A stretch of DNA of 42,801 bases from Lachnospiraceae bacterium (GTDB taxonomy: Bacteria; Bacillota; Clostridia; Lachnospirales; Lachnospiraceae): NCBI GenBank assembly GCA_017552985.1, contig JAFZNO010000049.1:1-42801 (forward strand), read 5' to 3'. Under the pieces are notes generated by a model. The model saw nothing but the letters and a program-made list of their open reading frames with translations. It was not told where the DNA came from and searched no databases. Positions 1 through 7,347 of this stretch are shown here, piece after piece; the first letter of the stretch is position 1, and every line of letters starts with the position of its first letter. The translations under genes and the position numbers were made by a program.

Positions 1-62
1 AGAGGAATCTTCACCTAATGACTCCGGTTGAATACCATGAGAGCTATCGTGCGGCGGCATAA
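1..62 (+). CDS. C-terminal end of a probable IS3-family transposase (partial)
   Basis: The reading frame enters from outside the window and ends at TAA 60-62. The visible tail reads RNLHLMTPVEYHESYRAAA. A 'MTPVEY' segment close to the stop is typical of the C-terminus of IS3-family OrfB (DDE/rve) transposases. The hairpin and terminal-repeat-like sequence just downstream fit the right end of such an element. Only 19 codons are visible, so family assignment rests on this motif and the context, and no catalytic residue can be checked. Confidence 0.55.
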   Translation, partial: RNLHLMTPVEYHESYRAAA

Positions 63-67
63 GAATA

Positions 68-113
68 CCGCCAGCCGTTTACGCGACTGGCGGCACAAAG
101 ATTTTTAATTTTT
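68..113 (+). terminator. Hairpin terminator after the transposase
   Basis: CCGCCAG (68-74) pairs with CTGGCGG (87-93). A T-rich tail follows at 101-113. It probably ends the transposase transcript. Confidence 0.5.
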
Positions 114-170
114 CACTGTCCTCTTGACGGGTAGCACACCATTCTGAGGAAGAGATGGCGGGGGTTGTAT

Positions 171-674
171 TTAGTAGCATTGTCTCACAAAGCGATATTC
201 CCCATTCTTGTATTCGAAAACATAGAAACTGATGGAATCATGGCGGTGGGGGGTATCTTCGTCTGGGACGGGAATTTGCAGATCGGCAAGATCTATCGCG
301 TAAGATTTGACTTTTACGCCCTTGATATCTTTTGTTTCATGGGGCTCAGTTTCGCTTAGGGTTTTCCGAATGGCTGCCGCACAAACCTCTGGCATGGCAT
401 TGCAAAGATCATTTAAGGACGGATAGGCGTAAGTTTCCCTTTGAGAGACCACGTCTTGAATGCCATTCGTTCCATAGCGTTCGTACGTGTCTGCCAATTC
501 TGGCAGAATATCGTACTCGGCGTAATTCGCCCGATCCTCAGGAGTCACTTCATGAACTTGCCAGCGTAGCACGCTAACAAAAAAAACAATCATAAGAACA
601 ACTGATCCTACCACCCATAATCCAATGCCTATAAGAACAAGTTTTATAATAAAACAGATAAAATCCTCTAACAT
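171..674 (-). CDS. Membrane-anchored hypothetical protein
   Basis: The 167-residue protein has one strongly hydrophobic N-terminal segment (about residues 5-36, rich in I, V, L and F). A polar domain of about 130 residues follows, with no motif that I recognise. The start at 674 is preceded by GGGAGGC at good spacing. Topology suggests a single-pass protein with the C-terminal domain on one face of the membrane. The gene stands alone, and its 3' end is about 30 bp from the presumed insertion-sequence end. The function is unknown. Confidence 0.6.
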   Translation of the reverse strand: MLEDFICFIIKLVLIGIGLWVVGSVVLMIVFFVSVLRWQVHEVTPEDRANYAEYDILPELADTYERYGTNGIQDVVSQRETYAYPSLNDLCNAMPEVCAAAIRKTLSETEPHETKDIKGVKVKSYAIDLADLQIPVPDEDTPHRHDSISFYVFEYKNGEYRFVRQCY

Positions 675-777
675 ATTGTTTTGCCTCCCATGTCTTTATG
701 GTTACAATATAACGTCAAACAAAACAAATGTCAATAATAAATTATTGCAATACGATAAATTATATCCGCAAGACAAA

Positions 778-822
778 AATACCGCCGTCTCTGGAAATCA
801 GGAAATCAGGGACGACGGTATT
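778..822 (-). terminator. Bidirectional hairpin terminator
   Basis: AATACCGCCGTC (778-789) pairs with GACGACGGTATT (811-822), with one G/T wobble. T-runs flank it on both strands. It lies just past the stop of the minus-strand XRE gene at 825. Confidence 0.65.
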
Positions 823-824
823 TT

Positions 825-1901
825 TTATTTCGTGAAGAGATCCGCGTATTTGGGATCTTTCATGATCTGTTTTTTGAGCTTCGCGGGGTAAAAGTTGACA
901 ATGTTTTTTAGGTATTCCGGTTTGCATGCCACGAAGCTGGCGAGGATGCCTTTTGCCTCCGAGAGCAAAGGAGACTCGTAATGAGGCTCCTGAGGGATGC
1001 CTTGCATGGAAACCTCCATGATCCTCGAATATTCTTTGTAATGTGCATGGGCGCGGTCGAGGAAGAATAGGGACTGGTCATATTCCTTCAACGTAGCGGA
1101 AGTCTTTGCACAGAAAAGGCTCAGCATGCAAAGATCGCTGTGAAAAATGCCGTAGCTTTTTCCGTCAAATGCCTTTTCGTACAAGTTGTACAGGGCTTCC
1201 ATGATACCGATGCCCTCACGTGAATCTTTCAATTCTTGATTCCGCAAAACAGCATTCTCCGTGATTCTTTCTAAGGCGTGGAGTAGGGAGAGAATCGCTT
1301 CTCCCCTGTATTGTCCTGCTTTCACGGAATCTGATATGGATGCGAGCAGAACTTCTTTGCTAAGCTCCACGCGAGGTTGGGAGCTCGCTTTGTTTTCCGC
1401 CTTTTCGAGTTCTCCCATTCGTGCGTAGACGGACAGAAGGGAATCAACCACCTCGGGATCCCGTATCGAAAGCTCTTCATAAATCGCCGCAGCCTCTTCT
1501 AGATAAGGATTCCTGGGATCGGCCTCCTGATAGCCTTTGGCTTGCAGCGCACCCGCCAGATGCTTTAGAAGCTTTGGCTCTCCGGGAAATTCCTCCAAAC
1601 ATTTCCTGAGAAATTGAATGGTATCCGCGGCGTCTTCTCCGTTGAACATACGGCGAAGAGCTTCTTGGGCGTATGCGTTTATCTTTCCTTCCCTGTCATT
1701 TTGATAGCCGAACAGGGCGTCGATGGACACGTGAAAGTAATTCGCGATGGCGGGGATCAGGCTTAAGTCAGGATAGCACGTGCCTGCCTCCCATCTGGAC
1801 ACGGCCTGTGCCGTAATGCCAAGGGCGTTTGCCAGGTCCTCTTGCCTGCGTCCGTCTCTTTTTCTGAGTTCCTTTATTTTCTCTCCAACGTTAACCTGCA
1901 T
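825..1901 (-). CDS. XRE-family regulator with a large helical C-terminal region
   Basis: The 358-residue protein starts at MQVNVGEKIKELRK, chosen because AAGGAGGA lies 6-7 bases upstream; the frame remains open 28 codons further up but has no ribosome site there. Residues about 4-65 form a Cro/CI-type helix-turn-helix (ITAQAVSRWEAGTCYPDLSLI). The remainder is helix-rich and resembles the TPR-like C-terminus of Rgg/PlcR-type or DUF-containing XRE regulators, but I see no clear repeat consensus. Its HTH resembles that of the neighbouring XRE-methyltransferase. It is probably a cytoplasmic transcription factor; its ligand and targets are unknown. Confidence 0.8.
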   Translation of the reverse strand: MQVNVGEKIKELRKRDGRRQEDLANALGITAQAVSRWEAGTCYPDLSLIPAIANYFHVSIDALFGYQNDREGKINAYAQEALRRMFNGEDAADTIQFLRKCLEEFPGEPKLLKHLAGALQAKGYQEADPRNPYLEEAAAIYEELSIRDPEVVDSLLSVYARMGELEKAENKASSQPRVELSKEVLLASISDSVKAGQYRGEAILSLLHALERITENAVLRNQELKDSREGIGIMEALYNLYEKAFDGKSYGIFHSDLCMLSLFCAKTSATLKEYDQSLFFLDRAHAHYKEYSRIMEVSMQGIPQEPHYESPLLSEAKGILASFVACKPEYLKNIVNFYPAKLKKQIMKDPKYADLFTK

Positions 1902-1956
1902 TTTTTCCTCCTTAAAATTGGACTGTGAATATACGCGTTCCACCGGTGTTGAGTAA

Positions 1957-1985
1957 AGCATAGCAGAGGGAGGAAAGAAATTCAA
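1957..1985 (-). promoter_or_regulatory. Promoter for the XRE regulator
   Basis: On the minus strand, TTGAAT and TATGCT are separated by 17 bases. The start codon lies about 55 bases downstream. Confidence 0.4.
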
Positions 1986-2044
1986 TTATCAATTAGTTGT
2001 TTATGACGCAACCAATGGTTGAATGCGGAGAGGAAACGAAAGAC

Positions 2045-3160
2045 TTATTTTTGGCCATAAGAGATCATGGTGCCTTTGAAGAAAGTGTAGCCGGCGTCGG
2101 GATGGGCTTCAAAGAAGGCTGAGATTTCGCGGTTGCGGTCAATGTTGCGCTCGGCTTCCTGGCGGGTCATGCCGTGGGAGGTGAAAAAGAGGATCATGTT
2201 TTCACGCTGCTCTTGTGTGAGACCGGTGTTCCAATCGTTATAATTCAGGAAGTCTTGCTTTGTCTCTTCATAGTCGTCGCTCTGCGGCGTCACAAAATTC
2301 ACCTTGTCGTTCATGCGCACGTCCACGTTGTGAAGGCCCAGCGCGCGCATCATATGGGCCGTCCGGATCGCGATGGCATAGTCGCGCCCTTGCTGCTCCA
2401 GTTCGGTGCGCCAATGTTTGTCCATGCCGTCATGGCGGCAGAGTTCGAAATAATCCATGCCGTCGACGTAAAGACCGTCACACTCAAATTCGCGGTTGGA
2501 GTCGATGCAGACGACAAGGGCATCCTTCTTTGCAAACCCGATGATCTTTTCCAGGAACGCCTTCGGGTCATTTAGATGCCGCAGGACGGCCTTGCAGAGA
2601 ACGAGATCGTATTTCTCGTTTGCGTGGTAGTCCATAACGTTCTTCGTGATGAAGTTCACGGGATACTCCGCATCCGCAAAGAGGTTTTCCCCTACCTCCG
2701 TCAGCGTCTCCGTGACGTCAATTCCGGTATAGGAGCTGCCGGCGGGAAGGTGGGGCATGAAGAGTTTTCCAAGGAATCCAAGGCCGCATCCGCAATCCAA
2801 TACCTTCACGGGCCGGTCAATCTTCCATACCTGTTCGATCAAAAACTTTGCGTAATCATCATTCCAGGAATTCTTTCTTGAACGGATCAGGTATTCGAGC
2901 TTTTCCGCCCAAAAATTTGCGGACTCTGTTCTTGCGGAATAATATTCTTCCTCCTGGAAGGGCTTAAGGCCCAGGAGCTGGTCCACGGAAACGTCAAAGT
3001 ATTCCGCAAGCATGGGAAGATAGGTGAGGTCAGGCATGGCCGCCCCTTTTTCCCACTTGCTGATGGTCTGGAACGAAACGCCGACCACGTCGGCGAGCTG
3101 TTGCTGCGTGAGATGTTTTTTGCGGCGCAGCTCCGCTATTCTTAATCTGATTTCTGCCAT
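2045..3160 (-). CDS. XRE HTH-SAM methyltransferase fusion protein
   Basis: The protein has 371 residues. Residues about 5-65 are an XRE helix-turn-helix (VSFQTISKWEKGAAMPDL). A class I S-adenosylmethionine-dependent methyltransferase fold follows, with motif I at about 118-126 (VLDCGCGLGFLG), an acidic end of strand 2 (YTGIDVTE) and a post-motif region (YDLVLCKAVLRHL). The substrate is not evident; architecture of this type occurs in Clostridia and suggests a DNA-binding protein with methyltransferase or SAM-sensing activity. The start is supported by GGAGG 8 bases upstream. The gene lies in the same orientation as the XRE regulator and the isomerase-like gene, with only 23 bp between it and the latter. 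Confidence 0.8.
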   Translation of the reverse strand: MAEIRLRIAELRRKKHLTQQQLADVVGVSFQTISKWEKGAAMPDLTYLPMLAEYFDVSVDQLLGLKPFQEEEYYSARTESANFWAEKLEYLIRSRKNSWNDDYAKFLIEQVWKIDRPVKVLDCGCGLGFLGKLFMPHLPAGSSYTGIDVTETLTEVGENLFADAEYPVNFITKNVMDYHANEKYDLVLCKAVLRHLNDPKAFLEKIIGFAKKDALVVCIDSNREFECDGLYVDGMDYFELCRHDGMDKHWRTELEQQGRDYAIAIRTAHMMRALGLHNVDVRMNDKVNFVTPQSDDYEETKQDFLNYNDWNTGLTQEQRENMILFFTSHGMTRQEAERNIDRNREISAFFEAHPDAGYTFFKGTMISYGQK

Positions 3161-3183
3161 TTACGTACCTCCGAAAACGGGAA

Positions 3184-4002
3184 TTAAATCTCAGTCATTG
3201 CATTCCGAATGAACTGGAACTGTTTGTTGAGCATTTCTACGTCGACCTGACCTTGTGCGTTAAAGGCCGTCGACTCTACCGTGAAGGTGTCGTCATATCC
3301 AATCCTTTTGATAAAATCAAAGAACTTCTTGAAATCCACGTGGCCTTGTCCGATGGGCAGGGTCTTTAATTTTGCCCATTCCACGTAGCCGCCGCCGTAA
3401 TCATTGACGTGATAATGGCGAACGTGTCCTTCCTTCCAAAGCCATTCATTTTCGGGAGCGTATAACAGGTCAAGCTGATCGTGAAACGCGGCCATCTTTG
3501 TGTCAAACACAAACTGGACGTCCTTGTAAGCGGAGTGAAGCTCTTTCCAGCGAGTCATGGGATCCTTCGTCGTACAGACGACGTTTTCCACAAGCAGCGC
3601 CAGGCCGCATGCATCCGTGATCTCACGCAATTTGCCATACGTCGCAAGGTTTTGGCCGAAGCAGGAATCGGAGGTGAGGCCGTCCCACAGGTGGATCACG
3701 ATCTTGGAGGCGCCAAGCGCATTTGCAATCCTGCAATTTTTCTGAAATAAGTCCGTGGCAGTCTCCAAGTCGCCTTTGCTGATGGCTTCCCCGATATGTT
3801 TTTCGCAGTGCATTACGGGAATGGACAGTTGCATGGACAAAAGTGCCTTGACGATGGTTTCCGCTTCCTCGTACCAACTGGAGTACATCATAAATTCATA
3901 TCCATCACAAGTAAGTTCCTTGGACAAAGGACCAAGTAAACGATAGTCGCGGCCATTGGGCAGTCCGATCAACGCTCCCGTTGAGCATAAGATTTTACAC
4001 AT
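3184..4002 (-). CDS. Sugar phosphate isomerase/epimerase-like TIM-barrel protein
   Basis: The 272-residue protein has the pattern of the xylose isomerase-like TIM barrel (AP endonuclease 2 superfamily). Features are the central 'LLVENVV' strand, a histidine pair in 'HYHVNDYGGG', and a C-terminal 'FTVESTAF' strand carrying a candidate metal-binding glutamate. Such enzymes usually isomerise or epimerise sugars or inositols with a divalent metal. I chose the start at 4002 because GTGAGGTGA precedes it; the frame remains open 23 codons upstream. The precise substrate cannot be given. The gene is the first of a minus-strand run that continues into the XRE-methyltransferase. Confidence 0.75.
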   Translation of the reverse strand: MCKILCSTGALIGLPNGRDYRLLGPLSKELTCDGYEFMMYSSWYEEAETIVKALLSMQLSIPVMHCEKHIGEAISKGDLETATDLFQKNCRIANALGASKIVIHLWDGLTSDSCFGQNLATYGKLREITDACGLALLVENVVCTTKDPMTRWKELHSAYKDVQFVFDTKMAAFHDQLDLLYAPENEWLWKEGHVRHYHVNDYGGGYVEWAKLKTLPIGQGHVDFKKFFDFIKRIGYDDTFTVESTAFNAQGQVDVEMLNKQFQFIRNAMTEI

Positions 4003-4190
4003 GTCATTCACCTCACGGTAGAAAGAATTAGCCAAGGATTGCATGCCATCCCCGATGTCTGAGGTTATCATATCACGTGTCGGGTGAATTGTGCCATTCT
4101 TCTTTAGAGAATTATTTCAACCCAGAGGCGAATTCACGGCAAGGAGAAGTGATAATTGTAACAGAAAAGTTATTTTTTCCGGCGTTTACC

Positions 4191-4240
4191 GTAAGTTGCT
4201 TTTTTAGGGCGGTAAGTTGCTTTATTTGAGGGTAAGTTGC
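4191..4240 (+). repeat. Three direct GTAAGTTGC repeats at 20-21 bp spacing (candidate operator)
   Basis: Exact GTAAGTTGC copies lie at 4191-4199, 4212-4220 and 4232-4240, so they sit on one face of the helix. A degraded copy, GTAAATTTG, is at 4249. They end just before the -35 box of the promoter for the large secreted-protein genes. Direct repeats about 21 bp apart immediately upstream of -35 are typical of activators such as LytTR-family response regulators. The regulator identity is inferred, not shown. Confidence 0.6.
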
Positions 4241-4241
4241 G

Positions 4242-4270
4242 TTGGCAGGTAAATTTGGCCTTGTTATAAT
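4242..4270 (+). promoter_or_regulatory. Strong sigma-A-type promoter for the secreted-protein cluster
   Basis: TTGGCA (4242-4247) and TATAAT (4265-4270) are separated by 17 bases. The leader before the first start codon would be about 90 nt. Confidence 0.7.
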
Positions 4271-4293
4271 AAAACTGGAGCGTGCGAATTAAG

Positions 4294-4322
4294 GGGCGTT
4301 TATGCCCTAAAGGCGCTTTTTT
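4294..4322 (+). terminator. Leader hairpin with T-run (possible attenuator)
   Basis: GCGTTTA (4296-4302) can pair with TAAA-gg-CGC (4308-4316), and six T residues follow (4317-4322). An alternative stem pairs GGGC (4294-4297) with GCCC (4304-4307). The hairpin lies between promoter and first gene, so it could attenuate transcription; the stem is modest. Confidence 0.35.
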
Positions 4323-4367
4323 CGTTGTTATGGACTGGTTTTTGGGAGAAAAAGGGGAGAACGTATT

Positions 4368-7307
4368 ATGAAAAAATCAACGAAAAGGATATGGAGCCGC
4401 GTGTTTACGTTAGTGCTCTGCACGGCAATGATCCTGGGCATGACGTTGCAGTATTGCCCGATTCAGGCACGCGCAGCGGGGGAAGCGCGCGTGGCAGGAT
4501 GTTCCCTTACGGTCAGCGAGGGCGCCATCGGAATGAATCTGTTCCTTAGCGGGCTGAGTGACGGGAATAATTATGTGCTTAAGGTGGACGGGGTTTCCCA
4601 TCCATTGGAAAAGCAAAGTAACGGAACCTACAAGGCTTCTCATTACGTAACTCCAAAGAATATCGTGAAGCAACTTTCCATTTCGTTATATTCAGGAACG
4701 CAGAAAATTTCGCTGGCGAATTCGACGGCGACGAATGGTACCCTTACGTATTCGGTGAAGGAATATCTCACCAGTTTGGAAGACAGAAACGACGATATGG
4801 GACGACTTGCCAAGGCGCTGGATGATTACGGCACTTGTGCCTATTATTATTTTTCAGGGACGGAAGACATTCCCGTTGAAATCCCGAGCATGGATCTTTC
4901 TTCCTTTGCCATCCAAAAGGGCGGAGAAGTTCCCAATGGCATTACCTATGCCGGAAGTTGTCTGGTGCTGGGCAATACCATCGGCATCAGACACTATTTC
5001 GACGTGACGGATCAGATCACGTCCCTTGTTATGGTGGCGGAAGGCCAGGAGCTGGAAATCAAGGCGGACCCGGAAAAAGCAAACCGCCGTTACGTTGAAA
5101 TTGATAACATTCGCGCGTGGGACATTGATCACGCGTATACTTTGGTTGTGGTCGCAAACAGAAGAAAATCTACGCTTAAGTACAGCGTTCTTACCTATGC
5201 AAACGTGGCGACAAAGGCAAAGACGGATGCACGGCTGGTTAAATTGGTAAGAAGCATTTATTGGTACAAAAATGCTTTCCAGGAATGCTATGACACGCAG
5301 GAGATCACAACCCCTTACGTTACGTACAAGATGTTTAACGCAAAGGGAGACGGCGTGACGGATGATTATGATGCTATTGTCCGTACGCATGAATATGCAA
5401 ATAAGTATCACCTTCCCGTAAAGGCTGATCCCGGCGCGGTTTATTACGTGGGTCACATGAATACGGATAATCCCAGCGGCGCAGTGATTCAGACGGATAC
5501 GGATTGGGGCGACGCAACGTTCCTGGTGGATGACACGCACATACCAATGTATGACACGGAAAGAGAAGTGAAGAAAGCGGACGGCACGATCGAGATCGTT
5601 GTTGACAGGATCGTTGACGGCGCATCCTGCTCGCTGTTTACGGTGAAGTCTTACGTGCCGTCCGGATATAAATGGATGAATACTTCCCTCTGGTGGTATG
5701 AGAAGGGAGACGGAACCTGGGCCTGGCGCTCTGAAAAAAAGGATGGCGATCAGCATCTGTACTTAGGTCTTGATCCCAATCTTGATCCATATCCGGAACA
5801 CAGCCTGGGCTCCGGAAGAAATTATAACGGAACGCTGGCGGCGGCCCAAAAGAACAAAGAGTTTACGAAAGACACGACGGTGTTTGGAGCGCCTGGGGAG
5901 TTCAAGGAAGATGCCCTGTACGTATTAAAGACGGCTTCCGCAAAGCGTTGGGGACGTAACGGATCATCCACCGCCTCGTCAACTCTTCGCGATCAGGAAG
6001 AGGTTGTCATTGTCAAAACGACTGGAGAGATAGATCCGTCGACGCCGTTGCAATGGGATTGGAAAGAGATCAGCACGATCCTAAAATATCCCATAGATCA
6101 GACGACGCTTACGGTGAATGGCGGCAAGTTCATTACGGAAGTGAATTATCTAAATGCAAAGTCCTACGTGCAGAGGGGAATCACCGTTGCCCGTTCCAAT
6201 ACTCAGTTGGTTGGCATTCAGCATTATCTCACCGGGGAAGACAAAATGTTCACGGATGCAAGCGCATACGTGGATGAAGATACCCAGAAAACCAAATATC
6301 ACGCAAGACTGGGTGCTCCGTACCATGGGTTCTTTTGCGTGAATTACTGCGCATACGTTACGCTGAGGGATTGTATTTTCTCGAATCACCTGCGCGTATA
6401 CAGCTATGGCGGTGACGAGAATTCCACTGCCCCTTATGATTTTTATGCGGAATATGCCGCAGTGATCACGTTGGATCATTGCATCTGCGCAGCAGACAAG
6501 GATGATCTTACGGGACCTGCGGATCGGACGGGCATCATGGACGAATCCAGATGGGGAACGACGGGAACCAATTTCTGTAAGGAACTGATCGTGCAGAATG
6601 GTTGCCGGCTCAACCGGATTGACGCACACATGGGTACTTACAACGTGACCGTGAAGGATTCCACCATCGGATATCTGGGAATTGACGTCATTGGGTTTGG
6701 CGAAATGAATCTTGAAAGGGTAACCAGCTACGGGGATTTCTTTGTGAATCTGCGCAGGGATTTCGGAAGCTACTGGAATGGTGACGTAAACATTACCGAC
6801 TGTACGTGGAAATTACCTGCGAAGAAGTATTCCCCCATGTTGATTTTCACGAATTATCAGCCAAATCCGAAGACTTCTTTCGGGTATGACGTGATCGAAG
6901 AAGATGGCGTAAAGTATTACTGTACCATGCCGACGAACGTGAACGTGAACGGGTTGACCATAGATGCAAGCAGAGTGACGGACAATGCATTTACCGGCAC
7001 CAGCGGAGTACAAATCTTTTCATGTCCCATCATGAATCTGCAAGCGGTAGTGAATGACAGTTATTTTAAGAATCCCGCCGTGTACAAGTATCCGCTTAGA
7101 ATTACAAAGAAGGTTTCCGTCAGGAACTTAAAGATTCTAATGAATCCCGCATTGGTTGGCAATACTTTCGTGGGCGTTGCGCTCAAGCAGGTAGATAAGG
7201 AGCAACACAGTGAGAGATTCTTTGACAATACGATCTTTGATTACAATAAAGAAAAAGATCTGACAATCGAGGCATCGAGTCCGTGGGTTGATGACGTGAT
7301 CTGGTAG
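4368..7307 (+). CDS. Large secreted protein: shared N-terminal module plus right-handed beta-helix domain
   Basis: The 979-residue protein starts after AAGGGGAG. A lysine-rich n-region and hydrophobic core give a signal peptide of about 36 residues, ending near QARAAG. Residues about 40-310 form a module shared with the next two large genes (for example GCSLTVSEGAIGMNLFLSG, DDYGTCAYYYFSG and LVRSIYWYKNAF). From about 320 comes a pectate lyase-3-like start (FNAKGDGVTDDYDAI), then many short beta-strand turns as in right-handed beta-helix polysaccharide lyases and hydrolases. No catalytic residue is assigned. It is probably a secreted or surface glycan-active protein. The next gene starts only 40 bp downstream, so they are likely co-transcribed. 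Confidence 0.75.
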   Translation: MKKSTKRIWSRVFTLVLCTAMILGMTLQYCPIQARAAGEARVAGCSLTVSEGAIGMNLFLSGLSDGNNYVLKVDGVSHPLEKQSNGTYKASHYVTPKNIVKQLSISLYSGTQKISLANSTATNGTLTYSVKEYLTSLEDRNDDMGRLAKALDDYGTCAYYYFSGTEDIPVEIPSMDLSSFAIQKGGEVPNGITYAGSCLVLGNTIGIRHYFDVTDQITSLVMVAEGQELEIKADPEKANRRYVEIDNIRAWDIDHAYTLVVVANRRKSTLKYSVLTYANVATKAKTDARLVKLVRSIYWYKNAFQECYDTQEITTPYVTYKMFNAKGDGVTDDYDAIVRTHEYANKYHLPVKADPGAVYYVGHMNTDNPSGAVIQTDTDWGDATFLVDDTHIPMYDTEREVKKADGTIEIVVDRIVDGASCSLFTVKSYVPSGYKWMNTSLWWYEKGDGTWAWRSEKKDGDQHLYLGLDPNLDPYPEHSLGSGRNYNGTLAAAQKNKEFTKDTTVFGAPGEFKEDALYVLKTASAKRWGRNGSSTASSTLRDQEEVVIVKTTGEIDPSTPLQWDWKEISTILKYPIDQTTLTVNGGKFITEVNYLNAKSYVQRGITVARSNTQLVGIQHYLTGEDKMFTDASAYVDEDTQKTKYHARLGAPYHGFFCVNYCAYVTLRDCIFSNHLRVYSYGGDENSTAPYDFYAEYAAVITLDHCICAADKDDLTGPADRTGIMDESRWGTTGTNFCKELIVQNGCRLNRIDAHMGTYNVTVKDSTIGYLGIDVIGFGEMNLERVTSYGDFFVNLRRDFGSYWNGDVNITDCTWKLPAKKYSPMLIFTNYQPNPKTSFGYDVIEEDGVKYYCTMPTNVNVNGLTIDASRVTDNAFTGTSGVQIFSCPIMNLQAVVNDSYFKNPAVYKYPLRITKKVSVRNLKILMNPALVGNTFVGVALKQVDKEQHSERFFDNTIFDYNKEKDLTIEASSPWVDDVIW

Positions 7308-7347
7308 CAAGGGGCAGTACGTTTCGACGTTTCGCGAGGGGTGGAAA

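Larger units (their letters stand above)
1..141 (+). mobile_element. Right end of a probable IS3-family insertion sequence
   Basis: After the transposase stop there is a hairpin (68-74 with 87-93), a T-rich stretch and then a 25-base segment at 117-141, beginning TGTCCTC and ending ACACCA. Read on the other strand it starts TGG and ends GGACA, the form of IS3-family terminal inverted repeats. The exact boundary and the target duplication cannot be confirmed because the left end is outside the window. The element would stop about 30 bp from the 3' end of the next gene. Confidence 0.45.

Noticed and set aside
4191-4240. CRISPR-like repeat array
   Set aside because: The repeats are only 9 bp with 11-12 bp gaps, there are only three copies, no cas genes are near, and they abut a promoter.
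4854-5756. 300-codon minus-strand frame inside the first large secreted-protein gene
   Set aside because: The plus-strand frame has a signal peptide, a ribosome site and two paralogues. The minus-strand frame has none of these.
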